Below, piece after piece: positions 26,826 to 35,650 of a stretch of DNA of 64,000 bases. Position 1 is the stretch's first letter. Each line of letters begins with the position of its first letter. A program made the position numbers and the translations under genes. This stretch comes from Streptomyces spinosus (GTDB lineage Bacteria; Actinomycetota; Actinomycetes; Streptomycetales; Streptomycetaceae), in assembly GCF_020400655.1 (NCBI RefSeq), contig NZ_JAINRC010000005.1, positions 248,001 to 312,000 on the forward strand. Direction: 5' to 3'. The notes under the pieces were generated by a model, which saw nothing but the letters and a program-made list of their open reading frames with translations, was not told the origin of the DNA and searched no databases.

Positions 26826-27935
26826 ATGCCGACCCATGAGCTCTACGCCAACGAACCGGGAGACTCCCCCTGGCAGGTGCCCGCCGCCGGCGCGGCCCGG
26901 TTCAGCTGGGAGTACGACGACGGCCGCGACCGCCTCCTCGCCCTCTACCAGAAGGGCAAGGACAAGCAGTGGGACGGGCGGACGCGGATCGACTGGGACC
27001 TTCAGGTCGACCCCTGCGACGCCCTGGGCACGCCCGACGAGGCCATGTCCCTGTACGGCACCCCGTACTGGGACAAGCTCTCGGAGCGGGACAAGGGCGA
27101 GCTGCGGCGGCACTACGCCTCCTGGCAGTTCAGCCAGTTCCTGCACGGCGAGCAGGGCGCGATGATCTGCGCGGCGCGGATCGTGGAGTCGGTGCCGGAC
27201 CTGGACGCCAAGTTCTACTCCGCGACCCAGACCATGGACGAGGCCCGGCACGCCGAGATCTACGGCCGGTTCCTGCACGAGAAGATGGGCCTCGTCTACC
27301 CGATCAACGACAACCTCCAATCGCTGCTCGGCGACACCCTGCGCGACAGCCGCTGGGACATGCCCTACCTCGGCATGCAGGTGCTGATCGAGGGCCTGGC
27401 GCTGGCCGCCTTCGGCATGATCCGGGACACCACGGACAAGCCGCTGCCGAAGCAGATCCTCACCTACGTCATGCAGGACGAGGCCCGGCACGTGGCCTTC
27501 GGCCGGATGGCGCTGCGCGACTACTACAAGCAGCTCACCGACGCCGAACTGCGCGAGCGCGAGGAGTTCGTCATCGAGGGCTGCTACCTGATGCGCGACC
27601 GGCTGCGCGGGGTCGAGGTCCTGGAGAACTTCGGCATCCCCAAGGCCGACGCGGAGGCGCTGAGCGAGCGCTCCGAGTTCCTCCAGCTCTTCCGCAAGCT
27701 GCTGTTCGGCCGCATCGTCCCGTGCGTCAAGGACATCGGCCTGTGGGGCAGACGGCTGCAACAGGCCTACGTGGACATGGGCGTGCTGGAGCTGGGCGAC
27801 TCCGACCTGGACCTGCTGATGGCCCAGGACGAGGAGCTGGCCGAGCGGCTGGACGCCGAGCGCTTCGCGGCCGAGGAGCGGGACCGGGTGGCCGAGGTGG
27901 AGACGGCGATCGCGTCGGGGGCGGCGGAGGACTGA
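26826..27935 (+). CDS. Ferritin-like diiron protein
   Basis: A 369-aa helical protein with two diiron ligand motifs, E139-x-x-H142 (MDEARHAEIYG) and E219-x-x-H222 (QDEARHVAFG), as in ribonucleotide reductase small-subunit-like and AurF-like proteins. The enzyme function is not known. The C-terminal 40 residues are charged. It is divergent from the AurF-like gene; the pairing suggests shared control or a two-protein system. Confidence 0.85.
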   Translation: MPTHELYANEPGDSPWQVPAAGAARFSWEYDDGRDRLLALYQKGKDKQWDGRTRIDWDLQVDPCDALGTPDEAMSLYGTPYWDKLSERDKGELRRHYASWQFSQFLHGEQGAMICAARIVESVPDLDAKFYSATQTMDEARHAEIYGRFLHEKMGLVYPINDNLQSLLGDTLRDSRWDMPYLGMQVLIEGLALAAFGMIRDTTDKPLPKQILTYVMQDEARHVAFGRMALRDYYKQLTDAELREREEFVIEGCYLMRDRLRGVEVLENFGIPKADAEALSERSEFLQLFRKLLFGRIVPCVKDIGLWGRRLQQAYVDMGVLELGDSDLDLLMAQDEELAERLDAERFAAEERDRVAEVETAIASGAAED

Positions 27936-27988
27936 CCGGGCGCGGCACGCGGTGCCGGCCCGTCACCCGGGTGCAGTAGCGTGCTGGC

Positions 27989-28867
27989 GTGTCCATGCCT
28001 CCACCACCGCAGAATCCCGGCCCCTACGGCCGGCAGCCCCCGCACCAGCCTGGCCCCTACGGCCGGCAGCCCCCGCACCAGCCTGGCCCGTACGGCGGGC
28101 AGCCCCCGCAGGCCCCGGGCCCGTACGGCTCCCCGTACCCCCAGCAGCCCTACCCGCAGCAGCAGCCGTACCCGGCACAGCAGCCGTACCCGCAGCAGCC
28201 CTACCCCGGCTGGGGTGTGCCGCCGATGGCCCCGCCCCCGAAGAAGCGGCGGACCGGTCTGGTGCTCGGCATCGTCGGCGGGGTCGTCGCGGCCGTCGTG
28301 GTGCTGCTCCTCGCGCTCGGCATGGTCGCCGAGAGCGGCTTCCCCGCTGCGGAGCACAAGCTGACCCTGCCCCGCACGCTGCTCGAAGGGAAGTACCGGC
28401 TCGTCGACGACCTCTCCGGGTCCGAGGGCAGGAAGATCAGCGAGGAGGCCGACGGGGCCTGGGACGCCAAGGACACCCACGGCGTCGTCGGCACCTACAG
28501 CCCCGGCGGTGACGAGACCAAGGGCACCCTGGTGGTGTCCGGCATGTACGGCCGGTTCAAGAACACCGACGAGGCTCGCAGGAACATGATGAAGGGCGCC
28601 GGCGAGGGCGACGGCGCCACCGTCGCCGTACCGGCGAAGGAGTTCGAGCTGGACGGCGTCACCATCGGCTGCGAGGTGATGACCGAGGAGCACCTCGGCA
28701 CGAAGATCACCGTGCCGGTGTGCGCCTGGGCCGACGGCAACACCGGGGCCACGGTCGCCGAGGTGGCCACGGCGGCCATGGACCAGGACCCCTCGGACGT
28801 CGACCTGGAGGCGTTCGCGCACAAGACCCTCACGATCCGCTCGGAGATGCGGGGGCCGGTCGGTTGA
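27989..28867 (+). CDS. Membrane-anchored protein with Pro/Gln/Tyr-rich N-terminus
   Basis: A 292-aa protein. The first 85 residues are a low-complexity Pro-Gly-Tyr-Gln tract with near-perfect PGPYGRQPPHQ repeats. One TM helix follows (about 92-115), then a globular extracytoplasmic domain of about 175 residues with no family I recognise. Such N-terminal tracts are common in Streptomyces surface proteins. GTG start. The gene end runs into a 40-bp tandem repeat. Confidence 0.75.
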   Translation: MSMPPPPQNPGPYGRQPPHQPGPYGRQPPHQPGPYGGQPPQAPGPYGSPYPQQPYPQQQPYPAQQPYPQQPYPGWGVPPMAPPPKKRRTGLVLGIVGGVVAAVVVLLLALGMVAESGFPAAEHKLTLPRTLLEGKYRLVDDLSGSEGRKISEEADGAWDAKDTHGVVGTYSPGGDETKGTLVVSGMYGRFKNTDEARRNMMKGAGEGDGATVAVPAKEFELDGVTIGCEVMTEEHLGTKITVPVCAWADGNTGATVAEVATAAMDQDPSDVDLEAFAHKTLTIRSEMRGPVG

Positions 28868-28940
28868 TCCGCGGGGGCCGTCCGGTGGCGCGGGTCCGGT
28901 CGGTTGATCCGCGGGGGCCGTCCGGTGGCGCGGGGCCGGT
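28861..28940. repeat. 40-bp tandem repeat, two copies
   Basis: Unit 28861-28900 is followed by 28901-28940 with one difference (t/g). The first unit includes the stop codon of the preceding gene. A more divergent third partial copy follows to about 28980. Confidence 0.85.
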
Positions 28941-28991
28941 CGGCCGACCCTCGCGATCCGTCCGGCGGACGCGGGACCCGTCCGCCGGGCA

Positions 28992-30449
28992 TCACCGCCC
29001 CAGCACCGCCCGCATCACGTCCCGCGCGATCGGCGCCGCGTCCCCGCCGCCGCTGATCTCGCCCCGGTCCGCCGAGGCGTCCTCCACCACCACCGCCACC
29101 GCCACCTGCGGCTCCAGGGCGTCCTCGGACTGCGCCCAGGAGACGAACCAGGCGTAGGGCACCCCCGCGTTGCCGACCCCGTGCTGGGCGGTGCCGGTCT
29201 TGCCGCCGACCAGCGCGCCGGGGATGGCCGCGTTGGTGCCGGTGCCGTCCTCCACCACGCCGGCCATCAGCTCCTTCATCAGCGCCGCCGTGGACGGCCG
29301 CATCACCTGCCGCCCCGGCCGGGCCGCGCTGCCCGAGACCGTCTCGCCGCCGTGCCGGGTGGTCCGCTCCACCAGGTACGGCGGACGCAGCCGGCCGCCG
29401 TCCGCGACCGCCGCCGCGACCATCGCCATCTGCAACGGCGTGGCCCGCGTGTTGTACTGACCGATCGAGGACAGCGCCAGCTGCGCCCTGTCCACCCGCG
29501 TGTCGAAGGTGCTGGGCGCCACGGAGAACGGGATGCGCACCCCGGTGTCGTTGAACCCGAACGCCTGCGCCGTGGTCGCCATGTCCCGCACCCCCACGTC
29601 CACGCCCAGCTTGGCGAAGACCGTGTTGCAGGACCACTCGAAGGCGTCCCGCACCGACGCGTCCCGGCAGCCGTCGCCCTCGTTCGTCAGCCGGGTGGTG
29701 GTCCCCGGCAGCCGGTAGGGGTCGGGGGAGTCGGTGCGCGCGTCCAGATCCCTGACCACGCCCGCGTCCAGCGCCGCCGCCGCGGTGACCACCTTGAACG
29801 TCGACCCCGGCGGATAGGTCTGCCGCACCGCCCGGTTGAGCATCGGCTTCTCCGGGTCCTGGTTGAGCCGCGCCCACGCCGACGTCACCGCCTCGCTGTT
29901 GCCGGACAGCTCCGAGGGGTCGTACGACGGGCTGCTCACCAGCGCCAGGACCCGGCCCGTGGCCGGCTCGACCGCGGCCACCGCGCCCTTCCGCCCGGCG
30001 AGCCCCCGGTACGCGGCCTCCTGCGCCCGCCGGTTCAGGGTCGTGACGACGTCGCCGCCGCGGTTCGGCGCACGCGTCACGTCGGTCCACAGCGGCAGCG
30101 GCGCGAGCACCGGATCGGTGCCGGACAGCACCCCGTCCGCGGCGTGCTCCAGGTACGTGGTGCCGTACTTCTGCGAGGAGAAGCCGGTGACCGGCGCGTA
30201 CAACGGACCGTTGACATAGGTGCGTTCGTAGCGCAGCTGCTCGCCGGTGTCCACGGACCCGGTGACCGGCGCCCCGTCCACCAGGATGTTCCCGCGCGGC
30301 ACCTGGTACCGGGCGATCGCGGCCCGGCGGTTCGCCGGATTGCCGTTGTACTCCTGCGACCGCACCACCTGCACCCGGGTCGCGTTGGCCAGCAGGGCGG
30401 CCAGCAGCAGGGCGCAGAACACGCACGCGTGCCGGATGTACTTCCCCAT
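28992..30449 (-). CDS. Penicillin-binding protein transpeptidase (class B PBP)
   Basis: A 485-aa class B PBP: N-terminal membrane anchor (about 8-25), a dimerisation domain, and the transpeptidase domain with S216-TFK219 (active Ser), S273-C-N275 and K417-TGT420. It cross-links peptidoglycan and works with the SEDS polymerase encoded immediately upstream in the operon. A GTG at 30485 overlaps the SEDS stop (GTGA) and would add 12 residues; the ATG at 30449 is used because homologues I recall start there. It is shorter than PBP2/FtsI, matching the Streptomyces PbpA-like accessory proteins. Confidence 0.93.
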   Translation of the reverse strand: MGKYIRHACVFCALLLAALLANATRVQVVRSQEYNGNPANRRAAIARYQVPRGNILVDGAPVTGSVDTGEQLRYERTYVNGPLYAPVTGFSSQKYGTTYLEHAADGVLSGTDPVLAPLPLWTDVTRAPNRGGDVVTTLNRRAQEAAYRGLAGRKGAVAAVEPATGRVLALVSSPSYDPSELSGNSEAVTSAWARLNQDPEKPMLNRAVRQTYPPGSTFKVVTAAAALDAGVVRDLDARTDSPDPYRLPGTTTRLTNEGDGCRDASVRDAFEWSCNTVFAKLGVDVGVRDMATTAQAFGFNDTGVRIPFSVAPSTFDTRVDRAQLALSSIGQYNTRATPLQMAMVAAAVADGGRLRPPYLVERTTRHGGETVSGSAARPGRQVMRPSTAALMKELMAGVVEDGTGTNAAIPGALVGGKTGTAQHGVGNAGVPYAWFVSWAQSEDALEPQVAVAVVVEDASADRGEISGGGDAAPIARDVMRAVLGR

Positions 30450-30481
30450 CGGGCGCCCGCCCTCGGGCAGGCCGTACTCGG

Positions 30482-31843
30482 TCACGGTGCCTCCCGGCCG
30501 TCGTACTGGCTGCGCGCCGAGTCGCTCACCCGGACCAGCAGCGCCACGATCGCCCAGTTGGTGACCACGGAGGAGCCGCCCTGGGCGAGGAACGGCATCG
30601 CCATCCCGGTCAGCGGGATCAGCCCGGTGACCCCGCCGGCGATCACGAACACCTGCAGCGCCACGATCGAGGCGAGCCCGACCGCGAGCAGCCGGCCGAA
30701 CGGCTCGCGCAGCGCCAGGCCCGCCCGGTAACCCCGCTCCACCAGCAGGGCGTACAGCAGCACGATGCCCGCCAGCCCCGCCAGGCCCAGCTCCTCGCCG
30801 GCGGTCGCCAGGACGAAGTCCGACTTGGCGGCGAAGCCGATCAGGATGGAGTGGCCGAGCCCGAGTCCGGTGCCGAGGAACCCGCCGGCGGCGAAGGCGA
30901 ACAGCGACTGGGAGAGCTGGTTGGGGCCCTGCCCGGCCTCGATGGTGGCGAACGGGTGCAGCCAGTCCTCGATCCGCGCGCCCACGTGCGGCTCCAGCCG
31001 TCCCACGGCGAACGCGCCGAGCACCGCCAGCAGCAGCCCGACCGCGATCCAGCCGGTGCGCCCGGTCGCCACGTACAGCAGCACCACGAACAGCCCGAAG
31101 AACAGCAGCGAGGTCCCGAGGTCGCGCTCCAGCACCAGCACGCCCACGCTCACCAGCCAGATCGTCACGATCGGCCCGAGCACCCGCCCGGTCGGGAACT
31201 GCAACCGCCACAGCCGGCGCCCGGTGTACGCGAGCGCGCTGCGGTTGGCGGCCAGGTAGGCGGCGAAGAACACCGCGAGCAGCACCTTCGCGAACTCGCC
31301 CGGCTGGATGGAGAACCCGGCGACCCGGATCCAGATCCGGGCACCGTTGACCGGCGGGAACAGGATCGGCAGCGCCAGCAGCACCAGGGCCGCCACCACA
31401 CAGACGTACGCGTACCGCTGGAGCACCCGGTGGTCGCGCAGCACCAGCACGACGGCGATGAACAGGCCCACCCCCAGCGTGGACCACACCAGCTGCGCGG
31501 GGGCCGCGCGGTCGCCCGGTGTCTCCAGGTCCAGCCGGTAGATCAGGACCAGCCCGAGCCCGTTGAGCAGCACGCCGATGGGCAGCGGCAGCGGATCGGC
31601 GTACGGCGCCCGGACGCGGACCACGACGTGCGCGAACAGCGCGAGCACGCCGAGCCCGGCGCCGTACCCGACGGCACCCGGCGGCACGGTACCGGCCCGC
31701 GCCAGCCCCACCGCGCAGTAGCCGTACACGGACAGCAGGACGGCCAGCACGAGCAGGGACAGCTCGACGCCCCGACGCCGGGGAAGGCGCACGGCACGCG
31801 CGGGAGCGGGAGCCGCCGCCAGGGTGGTTCCGGCCTTCGTCAT
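30482..31843 (-). CDS. FtsW/RodA/SpoVE (SEDS) peptidoglycan glycosyltransferase
   Basis: A 453-aa polytopic protein with about 11 TM helices. SEDS marks are NGARIW (166-171), QPGEFAK (180-186), the catalytic-region Asp in ERDLGTS (D241) and FVLATAGEELG. It polymerises glycan strands from lipid II together with the class B PBP encoded just downstream. It is one of several SEDS-PBP pairs expected in Streptomyces, so whether it serves division, sporulation or elongation cannot be read from sequence. Confidence 0.94.
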   Translation of the reverse strand: MTKAGTTLAAAPAPARAVRLPRRRGVELSLLVLAVLLSVYGYCAVGLARAGTVPPGAVGYGAGLGVLALFAHVVVRVRAPYADPLPLPIGVLLNGLGLVLIYRLDLETPGDRAAPAQLVWSTLGVGLFIAVVLVLRDHRVLQRYAYVCVVAALVLLALPILFPPVNGARIWIRVAGFSIQPGEFAKVLLAVFFAAYLAANRSALAYTGRRLWRLQFPTGRVLGPIVTIWLVSVGVLVLERDLGTSLLFFGLFVVLLYVATGRTGWIAVGLLLAVLGAFAVGRLEPHVGARIEDWLHPFATIEAGQGPNQLSQSLFAFAAGGFLGTGLGLGHSILIGFAAKSDFVLATAGEELGLAGLAGIVLLYALLVERGYRAGLALREPFGRLLAVGLASIVALQVFVIAGGVTGLIPLTGMAMPFLAQGGSSVVTNWAIVALLVRVSDSARSQYDGREAP

Positions 31844-31996
31844 GTCCGGAACCTACCTAAATGGGGACCCTTGTGCGGGGAGGGCGGGGCCGCGCTCTCG
31901 AAGGGGCGCGGGGCCGTGTCGGCATGCGGCTGCGCCGCGCGGGCACGAGCGACCGCGCACGGCGGGAAGCCCGTGAGCCGCCGGCGGCCCCGCGCC

Positions 31997-33244
31997 CTAC
32001 TCGGCCACAGGCAGCGTCAGCGTCGCCACCGCGCCCCCGTCCACCGCGTTGGCGAAGGTCAGCGTGGCGCCCAGGACCTCCGCCTGCCCCACCGCGATGG
32101 TCAGCCCCAGCCCGTGCCCCGTGGCCCCGCCCTCCGTACGGAACCGCTGCGGCCCGTGCGCGACGAGGTACTCCGGATACCCGCCCCCGTGGTCCCGCAC
32201 GGTCACCACCGGTCCGTCCACGGTCAGCACCACCGGAGGCGCCCCGTGCCGGTGCGCGTTCGCCACCAGGTTCCCCAGAACCCGCTCCAGCCGCCGCCGG
32301 TCGGTGTCCACCCGCGCGTCCCGCACGACGCGCACCTCCGTCCGCGTGCCGGACGCCCGCACCACCCGCCCGGCCAGCGCGCCCAGCTCCTCCGTGTCGG
32401 CCTCCAGCCGCTCCCGCCCGGTGTCCAGCCGCGAGATCTCCAGCAGGTCCTCGGTCAGCGTGCGCAGCGCCGCCACCCGGTCCCGGACCAGCTCCGTCGG
32501 CCGCCCCGGAGGCAGCAGCTCCGCCGCCGCGTGCAGCCCGGTCAGCGGAGTGCGCAGCTCGTGCGCGACGTCCGCGGTGAACCGCTGCTCGCTCAGCAGC
32601 TTGCCCTGCAGGCTCGCCGCCATCGAGTCCAGGGCGGCGGCCACCGCCGCGACCTCGTCCTGCGGACGTGTCACGTCCCGCGTCCGGGGGTCGTTCACCC
32701 GGGCGTCCAGATCGCCCGCGCTGATCCGCCGGGCCACCCGCGCGGTACCGTGCAGCCGCCGGGTGACCCGGGTCACCGCGAACACGCCCACCAGCACGGT
32801 CGCTCCGATCGCCAGCCCCGACGACCACAGGATCGACTGGTCGAGACCGGCGATGGTGCGGGACTGCTGCGAGTAGTCGACCTCCACGGCCAGTGCCCGG
32901 TGCCCGGCCGCCGGCCCCGCCGCCCACATGGTCGGGCGCCCCCGGTACGAGGCCACCATCGTGCCCCGCTCCCCGGCCACCGCGAGCGTCCGCAGCGACG
33001 CGGGCAGCCCCCGCGGGTCCACGCCCGCGCCCGGCAGCAGCGTGTCCCCGGCCTCGTACGCCTCGGTGGCGTCCGCGAGCCGGGACAGCGCCAGGTCACG
33101 GGCCTGGCCTACGGTCTGGTTCCGCACCGACACGTGCACCAGCACGCCGAGCAGCGCGGCCAGCGCACAGCACATCACCGTGATGAACGCGGCGGCCTTG
33201 ACGGCGAGGGCCCCGGCCCACCGGGGGAGCGCGAGCCGCATCAC
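31997..33244 (-). CDS. Sensor histidine kinase without adjacent response regulator
   Basis: A 415-aa membrane kinase: TM1 (about 12-36), an extracytoplasmic region of about 100 residues, TM2 (about 143-160), HAMP, H-box AHELRTPLTGL, N-box VLGNLVANAHRHG and a GHGLGLTIA G-box. It overlaps the upstream lipoprotein gene by 4 nt (ATGA). No response regulator is encoded on either side. The lipoprotein-kinase pairing recalls CseA-CseC of the SigE envelope-stress system, minus the regulator. Confidence 0.9.
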   Translation of the reverse strand: MMRLALPRWAGALAVKAAAFITVMCCALAALLGVLVHVSVRNQTVGQARDLALSRLADATEAYEAGDTLLPGAGVDPRGLPASLRTLAVAGERGTMVASYRGRPTMWAAGPAAGHRALAVEVDYSQQSRTIAGLDQSILWSSGLAIGATVLVGVFAVTRVTRRLHGTARVARRISAGDLDARVNDPRTRDVTRPQDEVAAVAAALDSMAASLQGKLLSEQRFTADVAHELRTPLTGLHAAAELLPPGRPTELVRDRVAALRTLTEDLLEISRLDTGRERLEADTEELGALAGRVVRASGTRTEVRVVRDARVDTDRRRLERVLGNLVANAHRHGAPPVVLTVDGPVVTVRDHGGGYPEYLVAHGPQRFRTEGGATGHGLGLTIAVGQAEVLGATLTFANAVDGGAVATLTLPVAE

Positions 33245-33966
33245 GGGCTCTGCGCGGGAGAGGGCGACGGGGACGGCGTCCTGGCGTGCCGGCCGTCACC
33301 GACGTGCAGGTACTCGTCCCGGGAGAACACCATCGCCCGCTGCCCCGGGTCCCACAGCCAGGTGGTGCGGTACTCGTAGCCGGAGATGTCGGCCGGCGAG
33401 CGTTCGATCAGCGCCCGGCCGGCCAGCTCCACGCCGATGATCGCGTCGTTGTCCGCCAGCACCTGCACCAGATGGTGCCGCTCGACGGTGTAGACCCGTA
33501 CGGCCGTCTGGTTGGTCGGGTACAGCCGGAAGCCGAGCGTCAGATCGGCCCGCCCGTCCCCGGTGAGGTCCCGGTAGTACGGCTTCAGCAGCGGGCACCG
33601 GGAACGCTCCCCGCCCGGGCGGCACTCCTTCATCCGGTCCACGGTCCCGTGGAAGGCGCCCTTGGACCCGTAGTCGTCGGGGTGCGCCTTCAGCTCCGCC
33701 TCCACGACGTCCACCGGGTCCACCCGACGGATGTCGTCACCGGGGACCGTGACGCCGCGCACCGTCGCCCGGGTCGCCACGTCGTACGGGTAGGCCGGGC
33801 TGGACGCCGGGCGCAGATCGGGCCAGAGCCGGGCGGGGCTGACGGCGGTGGGGGCCGGCCCGGCGCCGCGCAGCCCGCCGGTGTCCCCGCAGGCCGTCGC
33901 GGTCGCCGCGAACAGAGCGACGGCGGCCACGGAGAGGGCGGTGCGCACGGGACGGGGGACTGGCAT
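33241..33966 (-). CDS. Putative lipoprotein (CseA-like) coupled to sensor kinase
   Basis: A 241-aa exported protein. The signal peptide ends in a lipobox-like ATAC with the Cys near residue 22, then a globular domain with YYRDLTGDGRADLTLGF, which looks like an FG-GAP or calcium-loop strand. The gene is translationally coupled to the sensor kinase, so it may modulate the kinase at the membrane, as CseA does in S. coelicolor. The ribosome site is poor; a GTG at 33972 or leaderless initiation is possible. Confidence 0.7.
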   Translation of the reverse strand: MPVPRPVRTALSVAAVALFAATATACGDTGGLRGAGPAPTAVSPARLWPDLRPASSPAYPYDVATRATVRGVTVPGDDIRRVDPVDVVEAELKAHPDDYGSKGAFHGTVDRMKECRPGGERSRCPLLKPYYRDLTGDGRADLTLGFRLYPTNQTAVRVYTVERHHLVQVLADNDAIIGVELAGRALIERSPADISGYEYRTTWLWDPGQRAMVFSRDEYLHVGDGRHARTPSPSPSPAQSP

Positions 33967-34055
33967 GGTCACATTCTGACGGAAGTGAGCTTTGTGGCGC
34001 TTGGGGGGTCCGCGGCGCGACGACGGGACAGGCGGATCGTGCCCGGTGCCCGGCA

Positions 34056-34157
34056 CGGCTACTCGGCCAGCTCCTCCAGCAGCCGGACGGTCGGCAGACC
34101 CGCCCGCAGGTACTCCACGAACAGCTCGTTGTGCAGCGCCCAGGCCGAGCGCCGGGC
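34056..34157. repeat. 102-bp direct repeat, copy 1 (duplicated 3' end of phosphatase gene)
   Basis: Identical over all 102 bases to 34204-34305, which is the last 34 codons of the phosphatase gene including its stop. This downstream copy is a gene fragment without a start. Confidence 0.95.
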
Positions 34158-34203
34158 GCTGGCCGAGCGGGGGCCTGGCCGAGCGCCGGAGGGCGCACCG
34201 GCC

Positions 34204-34305
34204 CGGCTACTCGGCCAGCTCCTCCAGCAGCCGGACGGTCGGCAGACCCGCCCGCAGGTACTCCACGAACAGCTCGTTGTGCAGCGCCCAGGCCGAGCGC
34301 CGGGC
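34204..34305. repeat. 102-bp direct repeat, copy 2 (inside phosphatase gene)
   Basis: Perfect match to 34056-34157 at an offset of 148 bp. The 46 bp between the copies (34158-34203) also contain GAGCGCCGG-type repeats, so slippage between short repeats is a likely origin. Confidence 0.95.
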
Positions 34306-34728
34306 CCGGATCAGCCGGATCGCCTGGTCGGCGGAGCCACCCCGCTGCACCAGGGCGTGCGCGATCACCAGCCCCGAGCGGTTGTACCCGTGGTAACAGC
34401 GCACGAGCACCCGGCGGCCGGCGTCCAGCGCCTCGTTCGCCGCGCGCGCCAGCCGGATCACCCCGGCGAGCTGGGTCCCGTCCAGCGGACCGTCCGGGAT
34501 CGGCCACACATGGTGCTCCACGCCCGGGTCAGGCCCGTACCCGGGCAGCCGCAGCAAGGACTGCACCACATCGAACTCGTCCCGGACGACGGCGAACTCC
34601 AGGCGCCCGGACCGGCCCCGGAACTCGTGCCCGCCCATCCACAGGCCGGGCACGACCTCGCTCCACGGGCTGTCCGGAGCCGGTACGTCGGGCTGCGTTC
34701 CGCGGGTCCGCAACGGCGCCTCCCCCAC
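34207..34728 (-). CDS. Dual-specificity-type protein phosphatase
   Basis: A 173-aa protein of the cysteine-based phosphatase fold. The P-loop reads VRCYHGYNRSGLV: the Cys, five residues, Arg and Ser-Gly of CX5RSG are present, but the usual His before the Cys is Arg. A general-acid Asp may be in WPIPDGP. The gene's last 102 bp are duplicated downstream. Substrate unknown. Confidence 0.85.
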   Translation of the reverse strand: MGEAPLRTRGTQPDVPAPDSPWSEVVPGLWMGGHEFRGRSGRLEFAVVRDEFDVVQSLLRLPGYGPDPGVEHHVWPIPDGPLDGTQLAGVIRLARAANEALDAGRRVLVRCYHGYNRSGLVIAHALVQRGGSADQAIRLIRARRSAWALHNELFVEYLRAGLPTVRLLEELAE

Positions 34729-34813
34729 TCCCCCTCACCGGGACGCCCTCCACGGTAACCGGTCTTGCCCCGGGAGCACCCCGCCTGTTCCCATGGTCGA
34801 GGGGTGATGGCGC

Positions 34814-35617
34814 ATGAGCGGACTGCGCGTGGTGCCGGCCTTCCGGCACGGCCGGGAACGGCTGTACGTCTGCCGCGAGGACGGCAGCAATATCGCCTGG
34901 TACGACCGTGAGACGGGCCGGGTCAACCTGCTCGGCGAGGACAGCAGGGACGAGGTGCTCCACGCCCTGAAGCCCTTCCTGACCGGTCCCGTGACCGTGG
35001 GCCCGCCCCCGGTCCCGACCCCCGCCGAACTCGCCCGGCTGACCCTGCGCCCGGACGACGACCTGGCCCCCAACCGCCCCGGCGAGGCCCTGCTCGTCGC
35101 CCTCGACCGCGACCCCGGCCCCGGCCACCGGCTGCGCCCCGACCCGCGCCGCCGCGCCCTGACCGCCGAGCAGACCGTCGGCGAGACCCTGGACGGCCTG
35201 GAGGGGGCCGGCTGGCACACCCTGCACTCCCTCCCCCTGCCCGGCGGCGACCGCATCCACCACCTGGTGATCGGCCCCGGCGGCCTGTACGCCGTCCACG
35301 CCCTCTACGCCCGCAAGAGCCGGGTCCTGGTCGCCGACCCGATGGTCACCCTGGGCCGCCGCGAGCCCCAGCCGCTGCTGCGCCGGCTGCGCGCGGACGC
35401 GGACCGCGCCTCCTACGCCCTGACCGCGGAGGTCCGCCCCCTGCTGGCCCTCGTCGGCCCGTCCGAGGTGACCGTGACGGCGCGGCCGCGCGGCGTGCGG
35501 ATCATGACGGACACGGAGCTGACGGGCCTGTCCCGGCTGGGCGGGGTCCTCAAGCCCGCGGACGTGGAGGCACTGCACGGCATGGCCCGGGACCGGAACA
35601 CATGGGGGAGGGTGTAG
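34814..35617 (+). CDS. NERD-domain protein
   Basis: A 267-aa soluble protein. The core TVGETLDGLEGAGWHTLHSL followed by DRIHHLVIGPGGLYAVH and a later Lys-containing strand matches the nuclease-related domain (NERD), a restriction-endonuclease-like fold of unknown substrate. The canonical catalytic Asp-Glu pair is only partly visible. It sits next to the NHEJ genes, though convergent with ligD. The first 100 residues are specific to actinomycete members. Confidence 0.7.
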   Translation: MSGLRVVPAFRHGRERLYVCREDGSNIAWYDRETGRVNLLGEDSRDEVLHALKPFLTGPVTVGPPPVPTPAELARLTLRPDDDLAPNRPGEALLVALDRDPGPGHRLRPDPRRRALTAEQTVGETLDGLEGAGWHTLHSLPLPGGDRIHHLVIGPGGLYAVHALYARKSRVLVADPMVTLGRREPQPLLRRLRADADRASYALTAEVRPLLALVGPSEVTVTARPRGVRIMTDTELTGLSRLGGVLKPADVEALHGMARDRNTWGRV

Positions 35618-35650
35618 CGGAACCGGGCCGTGCGGCCGGCTGACCTGCCG

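Noticed and set aside
34056..34157. A second small phosphatase gene
   Set aside because: It is an exact copy of the last 34 codons only, without a start codon or active site.
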